From Oryzias latipes (Eukaryota; Chordata; Actinopteri; Beloniformes; Adrianichthyidae), in assembly GCF_002234675.1 (NCBI RefSeq), contig NC_019866.2, forward strand, positions 11,003,261 through 11,067,260: a DNA stretch of 64,000 bases, given 5' to 3'. Below are positions 45,208 to 60,200 of the stretch, in pieces (within the stretch, counting starts at the first letter, position 1; each line of letters begins with the position of its first letter). The translations under genes and the position numbers were made by a program. Below the pieces are notes generated by a model that worked only from the letters and a program-made list of their open reading frames with translations, made no database searches and was not told where the DNA came from.

Positions 45208-48200
45208 CTACTTCCTCCCAGCCTGAGTGCAATGCTGGAACTGGGCAAAGCTGAGAAACACTTGCTCCAGCGAGATCTGGCTCACACAGTAGTCCTCGAT
45301 TTGGTATTTCTCTTTGGCTGCTTCTAAAGTGCCAAACACCTGAGCAAAGGAAGAAATTACAAACAAATGAGAAAAAGGGAGACTTACCTTTAATTATCAT
45401 TATGATAAAAGGTAACACTTAAAACTTTTCAGATAACGATTAAAAAGTATTGAAAAAAAATGTTGAATTTGAGGGCTTTTGATTCAAAAGTCGCAGATAA
45501 GATATACATATTTTAATTCAAGGATTGATCCATTTCGTTTTTACTTTTATAAACTACATATTGCAAGATTTTTGGATGCTAAATGCTTATTAAAGCTGTT
45601 TATTCTGACAAGAACAAAGTCCACGAAGAGAGAAACTGTTTAGTCCACTAGGGGAGCTCTAACAACATAAGTGCAAAGTAGATTTTTCCATTTTGCACGA
45701 AAGCAAACAGTAAGAACAGTCAAATCTTTACATTTATTGCCATACCTGTGCCCATGTCAGTGCTTTGTCGGTCAAGTGGTAATGCACCATTCCCTGGTGC
45801 TCATCTTTAAGTTGACTTCCTGTTGCACGAGAAAAATCAACAGTGAAAATGGTGCATTTTTTTAAATCAAATGAACTTTTAAAATGGCTTTAGGATAAAA
45901 GTCTATATGTGAGATGTTGGTCATTTAAAATCATTCCATCAACTTGGAATTGGATGATTTATTTTAACTCTAACCTGGGAAAGTGCTTTCAATGAAATCT
46001 TTAAACACACGCAGGTCGCTTTCTTCCAATTCTGCTTCCACATGTACTTTAGCCAGCAGAGTGTAGCCGCTGCCAAACTTGCTCTTCAGGTGTTGGGGGC
46101 TTCCCAGGCACTTGAACTGGCCATTGACCATCACTGCCAGTCTGGTGCACAGAGCTTCACACTCCTCCATACTGGTGAGAGACCACAGTCAAGTTTTCAG
46201 GATAAACTCAAGATTTTTTCACAAATATATATATATATATATATTTTTTTTTTATTTAACCTGTGAGAAGTGATGACTATGGCCTTCCCAGACTCCCTAA
46301 TGTGAGTGATGGCGTCCCACAAAAGCCTCCTAGCTACTGGGTCCATCCCTGTTGAAGGTTCATCCAAGAAAATGACTGGAGGCCCCCCGATCAGAGCCAT
46401 GCCTGCACTCAGTTTCCTCTTGTTGCCTCCACTGCAAGCACATCATTCTCCAATGATTACTCGCCCAAAAAAGTAAAATCTGAGCTATAGTGTTACTTGT
46501 AACACAAAGGTTGCCCCACCTGTAGCTGCGGACAAGTTTATCAGCATGAGGCTCCAGAAGCAGCGACCTTAGGACGTTCTCCACGCAGCCAGAAACGTAC
46601 TTCTCTGGAATTCCTCTGAGCCTGGCATACATACACAGAGTCTCTCTTCCTGTCATGTGGTCCAGAACAGCATCAAACTGAGGACAGTAACCTATTCGCT
46701 GCTGGACCTGCAACATCCAGAGACATTTTTAGTCTTGAACTCCAAAGATTGAGTAAGACTGGAGTACATTTTTTTTTCTACATTACCTTCTTAATGTCCC
46801 TCAAGATGCTGTAACCATCAATGTAGGCATCACCAGATGTGACGCTCTCATCTCCCGTCAGCATCTTAAAAGTTGTGGTCTTCCCGGCTCCGTTGAAGCC
46901 CAAAAGCCCAAAGCATTCTCCTTTCGCGACGGCGAGAGACAACCTGTCCACAGCCAGAAGGCTCTCCCCGCTGCTATAGACCTAACACAAAAAAAGAAAA
47001 ACAGGAAATGTAAAAGGAATACTTTCTACTTACATTTTTTGCAAATAAAGGTTCTGCAACCCAGTGGTGCAGCAGTACCTTGCTCAACTCCTGCAGAATG
47101 AGGGGGCTTCCAACCATCGACTCCATCATGGGCTGACACTCCAGAACTCTCTTCCTCTCTTCAGCCACATCTCTGTCCTCTGGAACGAGGGCTGCGTCCT
47201 CTATTAAAGGCAACTGACACACAAACAAAAAACTTAATTAGAAATGAAATGCTAAAGAGGAATAATCTCCACTTTTTTTTAGCCCAGTTTACCTGTTTGC
47301 GTCGTCTACCCAGAGATTTGAGGAGACGGCAGATGGTGCGCACGCACTGAAGCTCGATGACAAAGAGGAGCATGTTGAAGACAACCCCCTGCACCGACAA
47401 GGCCACAAGAAAGCGCCCGACGCCAGGCTCTGACATCGAGAAGTAGTTTTCCTGGTATGTGATGTCTAGAGACCAACAAAATTAGTGGTTTACAGCGTAA
47501 AATATGAGCAAATCTGAGACACCATCACATAATGAAAGAGATAAGGCGCAAAGCCTTTCTCTGTTCAAATCTATCGTACTTTGGAGTTACTGTACTTACT
47601 CATGTACTTGCAGATGATTTGACTCAGAGAACTGGATGTGCAAAATGTGATAAACTGATAGTTCTGATAGAACTGGCAGAAGGACATGCCCAGGCAGTAG
47701 TTTGGAAAAATCAGGAACACCTTATCCAGCAAGTGAGACAAATGCTGAAGATTCAACTCTGAGGGGAGGGAAATTAAAAAAGAAGCAGTCAACAAAAAGG
47801 ATAGAGACGTATCTTGACTATTTTTATAACCTCCTTCAGTTGTTTTTCCATGGCAACCAGGAGCTTATGTACAGATGCAGGCATCACTTCTTCCACAGAT
47901 AAAAATCACACTTTTTTAAAATTTCACACACGCCCTCACACAAAGATCGGTTGTTCCCACACAAGAGCAGCATTCTGGATTTGGTCAGCCGTGCCGGAGC
48001 ATCAGTCACGAATTTAAATGTGTTTAAGATCCAGAAAACGGAATACTCCTCACCAGAGTTACAATACTTTTTAAAAACAGTATCTAACCTGGGATCGTCA
48101 TGATGGTTACGGCCAAAAAGGTGGCAGTGCCAGAGATCATGTTAAAGATGGTCAGGCGCGTGTAGGCTGTGGCAGCAGTGGAGAAGAGGAAGCTGAGCAG

Positions 48201-51200
48201 GTACATCAGAGGCACCACAGCCCAGCCGTACAGAAGCAGCAACAACAGAACGTCTATGAGGTGGTTGCCGTCCACAAAAGCTTCCACTCCGAATCCCTGG
48301 AACACCACCTGAAGCGAGAGAAAAAACCCATTATCCTCTCAGTAATCATCCTGAGGATCCTGAGGAAAGAGCTTCTACCCACCAGCATGAGAAGGCAAGG
48401 CAGCAAGAAGTTGACCAGGTCCCACAGCAGGGCGGAAAACCAGAAATTGGACAGGTAGACGCCGCTGACCTGCTGCACATGTTTAGACTTGAGAGATGAC
48501 TCGGTGACAAGCAGCAGGGCAAACGTGCTGGACAGGGACGCCATGCCGTACATTAGGTTGATGGCTATGGCAAAGCCCGTCTTTCCCCTGCAATGGGAAG
48601 GAAGCGGGAAGACGATGAAGAGGAGAGGAAAAGGTCCAAAAAGAAAAAAAAAGCGCTGGAAAAAGCCGTCTCTACTCACTCTGTGAGTTGGCTCCGTGCG
48701 GTCTCGGACAGATTGCGAGGCATGGGGTAGTTGCTGGTTTGTATGGAAGCGTTCGGCCCGGCTAGAAGTTTGAACAAGGCGTTGTCCACCATCATGAGGG
48801 CTGTGGCGGGGGTGTGGTAGCCCTGATTGTTGAAGTACGCCGTTGCTTCAGCAAACTGCCGGCCAATGCCCCGGAAAGCAGCACCCACCACGCAGCGCTC
48901 ATTGAAGCTGCCGCCCTCCTCCTCTGCGTGGGTCAGGACGTAATCAGTGAAGTCTGGAGGGGAAAGAATTCAAATTTGTTTTGAAACCATTGCACTTTTT
49001 CTGGGATCTTACAAAGTATTTTTGTTTATTAAATGTTTGTTTTTCTTATTTTGCTCACCTGTGATGTTGACCAGTTCACCTATCTGGGTAGATAGCTGGG
49101 AAATGTAGGTATTTGCCAAAGCATGGGCGAGGGGACCTGCCCCACCCTGCAGGGCAACAGGAACCCTGGTGGGGCCGTATCGACTGAGCTTCAAATTCAA
49201 TGAAGGAGCATTCTGGTGATTGGGAAAGGTGCGTGCCACCACTAAGGCCATGACGGTGAAGATCAGAGGGACCAGGAACTGGGCTACCATCACCTTCCAG
49301 TTTCTCCAGCTGTACAGCGCCCTCTTCAGGAACATGGCATAGAACTGCTGCAGGTGCAGTCGGACCTAAAGAAAAGGGAAAATGTGAGCACAGGAAGAGG
49401 AAACCCAAACATGCCGCAGGTTTGCTGGACAAAAACCTACTCCGGTGTTCAGCTTGATGCTGGAGCAGTCTTCTGAGATGAGCGTGCCGCTGTCTGTGAA
49501 GTCAGTGACGTCTGTGAGGCCGCTGATGCTGCTCGTGTCCTCCATGTTCCAGTCATGGGAGCGTCTCTCATGTTGGTACTGTAGAGCCGGCAGCTGGATG
49601 GCCTGGATGTCCAAACTAGAGTCCACCAGCTTTCCTACTCTGAAAACGCAAAATCAAACCACAGATGAGGGACAAAAAAGATAAAGTATAAGCTTCATCC
49701 AAAATCCATAAAACCTGAGCACAAAGTCTAAAAATGTAAGCTCATTTAATGGGTGTTACTTGCAGGTTCTTTTGAAAAACAAATTTCTTTCAACAGACTG
49801 CAGCGGTGAAAATAACCAGGACTGTCTGCAAAAAAAACTATTTCTGGACTCTATTATTCACCAATAAGTGAGTGAAAGGCAGCAGCACAGCAGGACAAAT
49901 CGAGCCATTTTACACTCTTTCCACTAAAAGAGTGCCTTTTGTAAGCTTTCAGTCGAGCTGCCTGCGTCTCCTCCATTAGAGAATCCTTTTTGCACTTTTG
50001 AGGAGTGGAACGGTGAAAAACAGAAAATGTTTGCAAAGAAAGACAAAAATAGCATAAATACACTGCTAAAGATTTCAGATAATCAAACACAGGTATTTAA
50101 AGGTAACTAATTTACTTTAACCAAAAAAAAAAATGAGGAGGTAAAATTCCATTTAGTGTCAGTTTGTCTCAGAATCCCGTTTGATGCATTATGATAAAGA
50201 AAAACAACAGACTGTCGCTCTCAGCAGGATGTGCACATAGCGAGGCCTTTGTACCACCAATTATAGTGTTAAGCACAAGTGCAAGTTAAAGGGGGCACGC
50301 CGCCTTCTGCCGGGGAAAACTGTCATCGTTGCTACGGATACAAAAGAAAAAAAAGAAAAGAAAAAAACAAAGCCGGCGAGGACGTAGAAAGTATTTTAAC
50401 CACGGGTAGCAAGCAGCTGTAGCTGTCATGTTTCAGCAAAGAGTAAAGAAAAGAAAATGTGCCGAAAGTCCAATTAAAATATACAAAGGGACTTTAGTTT
50501 TATGGAGATGAAGGCCTAAGACTAGAGATGTAAAGCATGCAGATCATATCGAGAACTGAGTATCCTCTTCCTGATCCCTTCCAAGCAACAAATCAAACTC
50601 TACTTGACTTTGATTGATGCTCATTATATTTAATAAATCTAATGGGACGTGTGTGCTATATGCATCACTGCAAAACGTAAGTAATCGATTAAGAAAATGG
50701 CATCATCTTCTGACATCTTCCTTCATTTTTTATTTCTTTTCTAATCAATGCTTTACTTTATATCTAAAATGGGTTTGTTATTGCTATGTTAATAATATAT
50801 AAAATATATATAAATATACAATAATATATATAAATAATACATCAAATCATGTGAGAGGGAAAAATACACATCCCTTATTAAAAACCTATCTCTAATGTTA
50901 ATTGCTTTTTCTTGGAATCTGTAAAGATATGTTCACACCAGCCTCGGCTTTCAAAGAAAAGTCTACGTAAACGCATATAAATGCGCTTTTTGGGCTTTTG
51001 CGTTCTAAACTCTCGTGTTCACCCATCGCTATGCATGTTTTTAAGTCTGTTTTGGGCTCTGCGTACAAAACACATGGCCACCGAACGAGCAATGACAGTT
51101 ACAAAAGTCCCAATCAGGAACTCAGCTTTGGTCATGATGTCTGGATCACATCCTTTTTACTTCATAGAAGTGCCAACCGTTTGTAAATTGATCATGGAGG

Positions 51201-54200
51201 AAAAAGAGAAATAATTGCAGCTCGTTCCCAGATGGAATGAAGAATCCACGTTGAACGTGTGACACATACCCGGTGTGAACATAGCATTATGCAAAAACAA
51301 TCCAAAATGTGAAGGCATAGAAAACCAGAGACATAAAGCCAGGTGGCTCCTACCTCAGAAACACTTCCTCCATAGTTGTCACTGAGGCTCCATAGCTGGC
51401 AATCCCCAGCTCGTCTCTGTTCATCTCCAGCTCAGCAAACAGTAGTTCAAACCTAAGAAGAAACATTTCATACAATTAAACCTTAAATTGAATAAAATCA
51501 TGATAAAACGAGAAGAACTAATAGCTCTGGAGCAATATGTAAGTATAAATTTCCATCGGAACATGAATCAATACAACATCCAAACAATTGATTTGAAGGA
51601 GTGGCTGGGCTTTCTTGCCTTTAACAACCAAATCTTTACAAACCCCATAATGAAAGAATTTTACGCTGACTGCTTGGACCTGCTCACCTGCTGGTGCTTT
51701 CTTTAGGCAGGATGTAGGAGAGCTCTGCTCCGGCGCTGCTCTCAAGCGTAGCATTTGGAACATACATGTGAACCAGGCGGGTGATCTCCGACACGTTACA
51801 AAAAGCGTCTTTCACTATCACCATGTGATAGCCAGCACCTGGTGAACAGAGGAAATGCATTTCTGCATCACTGGAACAGGAAACATTGTTTCATTTGAGA
51901 AAACTCCGCCAAAAAAAGGTATTTTTGTGTGTCTGGTAGTATGTTACAAAATAGAATGTGGCATTTTTTAGCTCTAAAGTTGTAGTTGTATCTGTGCATA
52001 ACATCAAAATAAATTTGCAGTGAGGCCCTGGAGCTGCTACAGGGAACTCCACCTACCATATTTGTTCTTCAGGAAGAGTGGCGAGCCGCAGCACTGCAGC
52101 TCCCCTCCTGCCATGATGGCAATCCGATCTCCCAGCAGATCGGCCTCATCCATGAAATGGGTGGTGAGTAAAATGGTGCGGCCCCGTTTCTCCCCCTGCA
52201 GGAGGTCCCACGTGGCCCGTCGTGCAGACGGATCCATACCCGAAGTAGGCTCATCCAACATGACAACCTGGAGGTGTGGAGAGATTAAATGTCATTGAGG
52301 AGGAAGAAAAAACTTGACAAAGAAGGAAAGTCAATCAAAAGTTCCTCACTTTAGAGTCTCCAATGAGAGCAATGCCTATAGAAAGCTTTCTCTTCATGCC
52401 ACCAGAAAGGGTTTTGGAGCGAGCTCGTCTCTTGTCCTCTAGGTTCAGGATACGAATGATCCGATCCACTTCGTCTGGAATTTTGTCCTTGGAGTAGCCT
52501 TTAAGCTGGGCAGAAAGCACAAAAACACATTAACATCGACGAAACATAAAACCAAACATTCAAATTAAAGTGAAATGAAAGTGCATAAATTCTAAAATCC
52601 TTGGAAAATGTCTGTGTAGACATTTTTTTTGTTTGATTCCTCTTTTTTTTTTTGTATTTCCACCCGTGTTTGTTCAAATATTAAAAAAAAAAAAAAACTG
52701 TAAATTTACATTAATTCTGGATCTGAATATAACAAAGTCCCACTCTGACCATCTTTTGAATCATTGTTAAAGCGTTCCCAGCTGTCTTTTCATTATGATT
52801 ATGTCGTTTTTGGCCAGAAAAGTCATTTTTAGGACATTGATTTTGCTGAGATGTAATAGTTAACCAGAAATGTACCCCTGAGTTGTGGGTAGAACTTTTG
52901 CAGTGGATCAACACCCCCCCCCCTTCCCGTTACCCATGTGTTTACGCACTCTCCCATTATATTACAGCCCCTCACACCCCCAACCTAACATTACCGCGGC
53001 ATCAAATATGGCAAGAAATATTGGAGCTAACCAGCCACACAGTTTTGATCCAGATGCTAGCTCGGACGAGGAAAACAAAGACGTACATGGATCTAGTCGT
53101 CTAAAAGTGGATTTACTGGAATGGAGCGGAGCAGGGAGCTTGTTTCCCGCCTTCTGTATTTTATACGTCACTTTTCAAAAGCCATATTTTTGTCTGCTCC
53201 TAAATCCCAGCTATTGAAGTAAAGGCATACTCAGAAATGCAATTTTCAGTTTAATTATCCTTATATATGTCATTTATCAACATGTTAAAAAAAACATGAT
53301 TTTCATCAAAGGACATAACCTCTACCTGTGCATAAAAGAGCAGGTGTTCTCGCACTGTGAGGTTATCAAATAAAACGTCGTGCTGTGGACAAAGGCCCAG
53401 ACTGCGTCGGATCAGAGCCATGTCCTGACAGATGTCGTAGCCGTTGATGTAGGCCCTGCCGCTGGAGGGGGGGTAAAGACCTAAAACAGGAAGTCAAGCG
53501 GGTCAGAGCTCATTCAGGAGCGCCATGTGTCCACTATGTGTTGAAACTGCTAACCTGTGAGCATGGACAGTGTTGTGGTCTTTCCAGCACCATTGTGTCC
53601 CAACAGCACCGTAATCTGCCCCTCAAACATGTTCAAAGTCAGGTCTCTGACAGCCCTCCGGGTTTTGTTGCCCAACTTGAACTCCTGTCGAAAAGAAAAG
53701 CAGCTGAATGGTGAGCTTTGTGGCACCACTGATGGGTCGGGGGTAAAAGTTTGAGCCGTCTACCTTCGAGAGGTGTTTAATCTTCACCCCAGAGACCAGT
53801 CCTGCTGGCTCCTCCTCTATAAACTCCCCTTTCAGAGCCTTCTCTGCATCCTCCTCCTCCTCCTTTTCATTCACCAAAGCCATGCGAGGGCTGCTGCACC
53901 AGTATGAAGGCTACGATTGAAGAAACACCATTAAACACAGCTTCACAAACAAAGAAAAATCTTCCATAACATTCAGTTTGAGTTTAAATGAGAAACAATA
54001 AAGGTTTTAAAGCTGCTGAACTACATGCAAAAGTTTTGTGCTAAAGCCACAGCATCCACTGACACAATGGATACAGAGAGAAGTATGTCAACATTTACAT
54101 CCACACCCTGCTGGCAAAGACCCCATTCCTGCATGCTGGGAAATAACAGAGTTTATTTTTGCGTGTGTGAATAAAGGAATGTCATTTCGTGATGCTCTGT

Positions 54201-57200
54201 ATTTGCTGCGCAGATAAACCGTATTTGTGTTGGCTGGACGGACTCTGACTGTTCCTGTTATTTCAACTGGCTGAACCTGAAGACTTCCTCTGACTGATAG
54301 GCCGGCCGAGTTCTCCGATCCCTCCATTGTGGCTGTATTACAGAAGCTTTTTATCGAGCACAGCTGCATCGTCGATATCTTTGAGGAGACATTATCGGGT
54401 TCATCCTCTATTTGCAGCTGAATGGGTTTCTTTGGTTCCTGTGCAGGAATTTGTTTGAATTTGTTTGAGAAACACTGTTAAAACATAACATAAAAACGAA
54501 CTCATTTGTAAAAAAAAATGACTTCCAGGTGGCTTCCTCTTTTGGTTCACTTTCAGTTTTCAAATGCAATTAGACATTTATTACAGTGTTTCCCCGTTTA
54601 TCGCTCGAGTTACGTTCTAAAAATAATCTGGTAAAATCCACACAAAGTTGTCATCTTTGTTTTTCACAATTATTACAGATGTTTTAAGGCTATAAAACCC
54701 CTCACTACACGCTTTATACTCTTCTCAGACGGACATGAACATTTCCACACTTTTCTCTCTCGTTTAAACTCTCAAAGTTCGAACCTAAATAGGTCCAGTA
54801 TTATAGAATGAAAACAAATAGCGATTAAAGATTTCTAAACGCATTCTGTACAGAAGACACAGCATGGAGGAGATTGAATGACAGTGGTCTACAGCCAATC
54901 AGGACGCAGAACACAATGCGCTGTTTAAAAAGGGGGGAAAAAAGCATGCAAAATTGCACAAAAAATATACAAAACGGCTAAAGGTTAACCGTATCATTAC
55001 AAGGTGCATCTATTCTACAAATCAAAGGATGGTTAAATGCAAAAGCGAAGGATTCATTTCAAAACCTACCAGTAAGAAGAAATAGGAAGGCAGAGGCACT
55101 CCGTACTCCCCAGGAAAAACGGCCTCCACGTACCAGGCCACCAGCCCATAAAGAACAGAGTCGAACAGGAGCAGGCACAGAACCTGAGCCAGGGAGAAGT
55201 CATCGTCCACCGTTACAGAATCAAACAAGTTCGACCACTGGATCCCCGTCCCTGGAGAGGAAAAAACAAGCAAGGAAGAAAATGAACATCAACATTTTTC
55301 TAAAAGTGTAAGACTAATCGAAGTCTCACCTTTGCCTTCGAACATTCCGATGAGCTGCGCTCCCATGGCCATGGCCACGTTCGAGATAAGGCAAGCAGAC
55401 ACCTTCTGCCCATGGCTGAGGAGATCGTAGCGTGGCCACAGGAACAAATAAGGCAGGTAGCTGAGGAAGTAGATGAAGCCACCTGCAGCCGCCGCCACAT
55501 TTGCTACAACAGTGACAGAGAAAGAAAGTGTCAACGACATTCTAACGAGACAAAAAACATTTGCAGATTGAGTAAATGATGATAAAACACTTGAAACGTG
55601 TCCATTATTACCGCCACGCTATTTCTTTCAAAGACATTAGAAACAAAGGGAAAATAAAGCCGAGCAATGGGACTAAAGAGGATGGAAGGGGTTATTTCTG
55701 TTACGGTTTCTACGAAGCAGAAGAACACTCCAAAGCCCTCTCGCCAGAGTCAACGTGACATTTTCAGCCTGCATTGATCAGATGCAATTATCTGTTCCTT
55801 AAAAGCATGTTACTGAGCGGGTGAAAAGTATCCAGACAGCTGCCAACAGAAAACAGAGAAAAAAATAGACCGTCTTTGTTCAGACATGGTCAAGGAGGTC
55901 ACTCAGCTTCCCAAACTATCATTTTAAAATGAGAAATATATAGCAAACAGTTGGATCACAACTGAGATTTGTCTATTTCTTACCACTATTTTTATTTTAT
56001 TTTTTGGATTTATTGCAAAAATAATTACTTTCTACTGAACGTTTTTGAGAAGTAATGTGATGCATTTACTTGCAGCCAGCTGCTAAAAAGTGGCCTGAGG
56101 AGTTATTTGCAATGAGAGGCGCTTTGCTGGGAAAAGCTGAAAAGGGCATAGATGCCGGTTTGAAAGAGGGGCTTTGAATGAGTGAAAGAGCAAACAGGGA
56201 GGGAGAAGAGGAACGTGAGAAAGCGCTGATTTAAAAGCTTTCTCTCTCGCTGGGGTTGAGAGGGTTGAACCGTGTGCTTGGGTTTCACATCAACACCTTT
56301 CAGCGGGCGCAAAAGTTATCCCTCGTCATCGAACATAAGCTTATCAGGTCCAAAACCCGTCACACAGTTGACATAGTTGTGACACTTCTTGCAGCTTCTT
56401 TTCTGCGGTTACTCAAGAAGGCGGAGCAAATAATGCTGTAGGATTACAGGGACTCCAGCTTTTCTAGATTTTTGTGAAGTGGAGACTGATGAAGGCAAAA
56501 GATCCCAGCATATGAATACAGAACGAGACACTCACCTCGAGAGAAGAAGGCACTGATCATGAAGCTGAAGCTGATGGTGGCCACAGTGAAAAGCAGCAAG
56601 AAGAAAAAGACCAGCGTGGGATCACTATAGGTCAACACGGCCCCATTAGGACTCACCTAAAATGACAAATACAGTAAATAAGTGATTGGAAATCCCAAAA
56701 AGTCCTGCAGAAAATAATTCATTGATTCAACTGATATTATTAATAAACTAGAGATGGATCAAATTCATGCAAAGTTACAGAAACAATAATTCTCAAATAA
56801 CTATTGGTGAATGTTTTAGATTCTTGCAAAGATTTAAACCCTTTTTTTTTACATTTAGGATATTTTAACAGGTTTTGAATTTTTGCAACTTTTCTTTGCT
56901 CTAGACCTTTCCAAGCAGTTGAGAATCTTTTGTCTCATTGAGTGCTAGGATCTGGAAATAAAGAAAATATTGTTAAAATGAGTCCAAATCCTTTTTGCTC
57001 CATACTCTTGAAAATGGAAAAACTTGAAACCTCAAATCACACTGGAATTTTTGGTTCAATATGAAGAATGCTATTTAAAGTTCAATAAATGTTATCAAGT
57101 TAGACTGGCATTCATGGAAAATAATACAATTAGAGTTATGTTCTAAGAATAAGTGTTCGTTTTAGATTTTATGAGGATTTAATAAGGCTTATACTAAGAT

Positions 57201-60200
57201 CATATTCTCATTTTGTTCAAAAATTAGCTTTTTCTATTATTACACTCGTTTTTTATTTATGTAATAAAATGATCAACAATTAGGTACATGAAAAATAAAA
57301 AAAAATACAAACCTTTCACTTGATACCTGCAAAAAATACTTGTTTGGATTTATGACATTAAGTGATTCTATCTAACGTTTAGTTTTTGTTAGCCAATTTC
57401 TCCTTTTTCCGGCTGGGTAGCTCGGTTGGTAAGGTAGAAAGCTGCCACGCAGGGATCCAGGGTTCGATTCCCGGAGGGGAATGAACAATGGTACTGGGGG
57501 CAATTACCATATCAACGGCGAGAAATTAACATCACCCAGTGAGGGTCCTTGGGCAAGACCCTTAATGCTACTTCCTCCCAAGCACCGCAAGTGTGCAGCT
57601 CACCCAGGTGATGGGTCAAATACGTAGAAGAATTTCTCCATTGTGAATAAATAAAGTATCAATTTTTTTATGCTTCTGTGGCACTCCTTGTTTCTAGATT
57701 TTGATATCTTATTCTAAGATTTCTTTTTAACTAAAATGTATTTGCTGCAAGGACACAATTTTCCTACTTTTTCTCCTATTTTTTGGGCCAAATCTTTTTG
57801 CAGGGATATAGTAAAGAATTTTAAAAAACTTTTTCCCCCTAATCAAAGAGCTGCTATCACTAACTCACCTGGATGCAGAGCAGCACTGTGACAAAAAAGA
57901 CCGAAATAGAGAGGAACAGGAAGAACATGAGGAACCAGGCACTCCAATGGAGCCAGTTACTGAGACCCATCATCCTCATGTACTCCTGAAACACACAACA
58001 CAAGGCAGGGGGCATCAGTATTCACCCCGACAGCTGAACCCCCAAACACAAACACCTGCAAGCACACCTTCAGCTTCCTCTCTTTCTCCTGAACCACAGC
58101 TCGCACGATGTTTAGAGCCGTGTAGGTGAAGCTGAGCACCAGCAGAAGGGGAAGCTGGTTCTGGATGGCCAGGATGAAGACGTCATATATAAAAGCTGGA
58201 TAAGGAAACCGCGACAGAACCACTCTGGTCTGTCTGAGCAGAGCTGCGGCAGCTGTTCGGTTGTAAGAGTGCATGATGGCTCTGTCCACCGCGTGCTGCA
58301 CTGCCAGAAAGCCCTCTCGGAAATAACCTGCAAGGAGGGGAGACATGTCAGTAGAATTGAGCACGCCGTGTTCTCAAACCAGGACCTCATGACTCAAAGC
58401 ACAAATTCACTTAATACATTACCAATTCAGCGTGTCAAAAGACTAAATCGTCTGTGTGCAAGTCAGAAGGAACATAATTAGGAGCCTTCTGGCTCCATCA
58501 TGGTGACTTTAGCTTTTCAAGCGTGCCTTTTCTTCATATTATTACATGCAAATGCATACAAAACATGATTCAAAGTCTGGTCCTGCTGAGGAAGCAGCAG
58601 CCTAATTCTGTTTTTCATGCCATGTGTCAATCAATCTGCCACAGGGGGTCCAAAACGAATTTCACAGCAAACCCTTTAGACATATTAAAGTCATAGCACA
58701 CACAGTGTCATGCCAAAATCTACACCGCCCTCATCACGCCAAAGACATGCAGGAGTGGGGTTGGCATGGAAACACAGCCTCAAGAGAGGCTCTTGCTCCC
58801 TCTGAGGTTGAGTTTTTTTTTTAAACATTAAATAACATTTAAGGAGATTGTTATTTCCAAAAACGCGAAAAAAAAGCTTTACATTATTCTTTTAAACAAA
58901 TGAAGAATTCACCTGGAGTGCCCCCCTCCTTGTCATACTGCTCTCGAGGGCCTGGCATTTGAAAAAGAGGGAAGAGACTGAGCGTGTGCCAGTCCAGGTC
59001 ACTGTTGGGGTTCAGCTCCGACTTCTCCTTGGGTGGGGCGTTTCGTGGCGTGAAGGTGAAGCGCAGGTGGTAACTCACCTGAGATTCAGAGAGCGGAATC
59101 AGCACAGAATGAGTTGAGAGTTTCATCTATACTCATATGGAGCTTTTGCATTGAGATGATTAGGATAGGGGTCCATAAAAATACAGTTCTAGACACAACA
59201 TCATGAAATGTTTTGGTTTCTTTTTTCCCCCACAGTTGACCACTCGTGTTTTTTTTCCACCGATTTGTTTTAAGGCAATCATATTTTTTAAGGATGGTAA
59301 CCTTTACTTTGATTATCTGCACCTTAATCAGCAGCTAGAACTATATTAAGGATTCCATTCAACTCTTGATTAGTCCGGTGCTTCAGTTTGATAGTTCTTT
59401 TCTTTTTTTTAAAAAAAACACTTCAAATTTCTGCTAAAAAAAGAGCAGGATTAACAAGCCTGTATTTTAACATTTTCCATCACTGGAAATTGTTTTTTTT
59501 TTCTTATGTTGGGTTGTCAGGCCGCTTCCTACAGAAACTTCAGAACTTTTTTATTTTGTACTAAACTGTAATTCATCATCTTCTCTGACAGCTCCAATAA
59601 TCAAATCTCCAATCCTCATTTTCTGATTGTTCTTGCTGCACCTAAAAAAAAAAAAAAAGAAATCTTCCTGTTTTGCCACCAAAACCCAGACTCCATCTGG
59701 ATGAAATGCATCTGCTGGACTATTTAAACATGTAGTTGTAGAGTTAAAGAAGCTAATTCTTCTCTAAGAGTTCTGGCACATTGCATATCTGTCCAGGGAG
59801 AGGATCCCTCCTTCCTGTGGACATCCCTGAGGTTTCTTCTTTTTTTTTTTCTTAGAATCAGTTTCTTTTTAGGAGCTTTTCTTAAAAAAGAAGGAGGGTC
59901 TAAGGGCAGGGATGCCCGCTTTAGTTTAGTTTAGCAATCAGCTATTGTATTTTATAACTGATTTTATGTTTTCGTACAGTTACTGGTGTGTAGCCCATTG
60001 AGACAGCTATGTTGCAATGTTGGGCTATATAAATAAAATTGAACTGAATTTAAAACCAACCTACAGTTAAAGCTTTTCACAACAATATGTAAACTAACTG
60101 GATTTGAGGATGATAAAAAAAACAAAAACTGCCATAAACCAGTACTACTGGTTCATCTTGGTGTCTCCACAACAGCACCACAAAGCTACTTCCTGCATTC

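Noticed and set aside
49437-49441. abca3 exon 17 ending at 49437 with donor GTTTTT
   Set aside because: It shifts the frame of the next exon. The GTAGGT donor at 49440 keeps the frame (LNTG then [13 protein letters not shown]) and is the better consensus.
57411-57485. tRNA gene at the SINE head
   Set aside because: The A and B boxes are fine, but the acceptor ends do not pair and the sequence continues into a SINE body and A/T tail.
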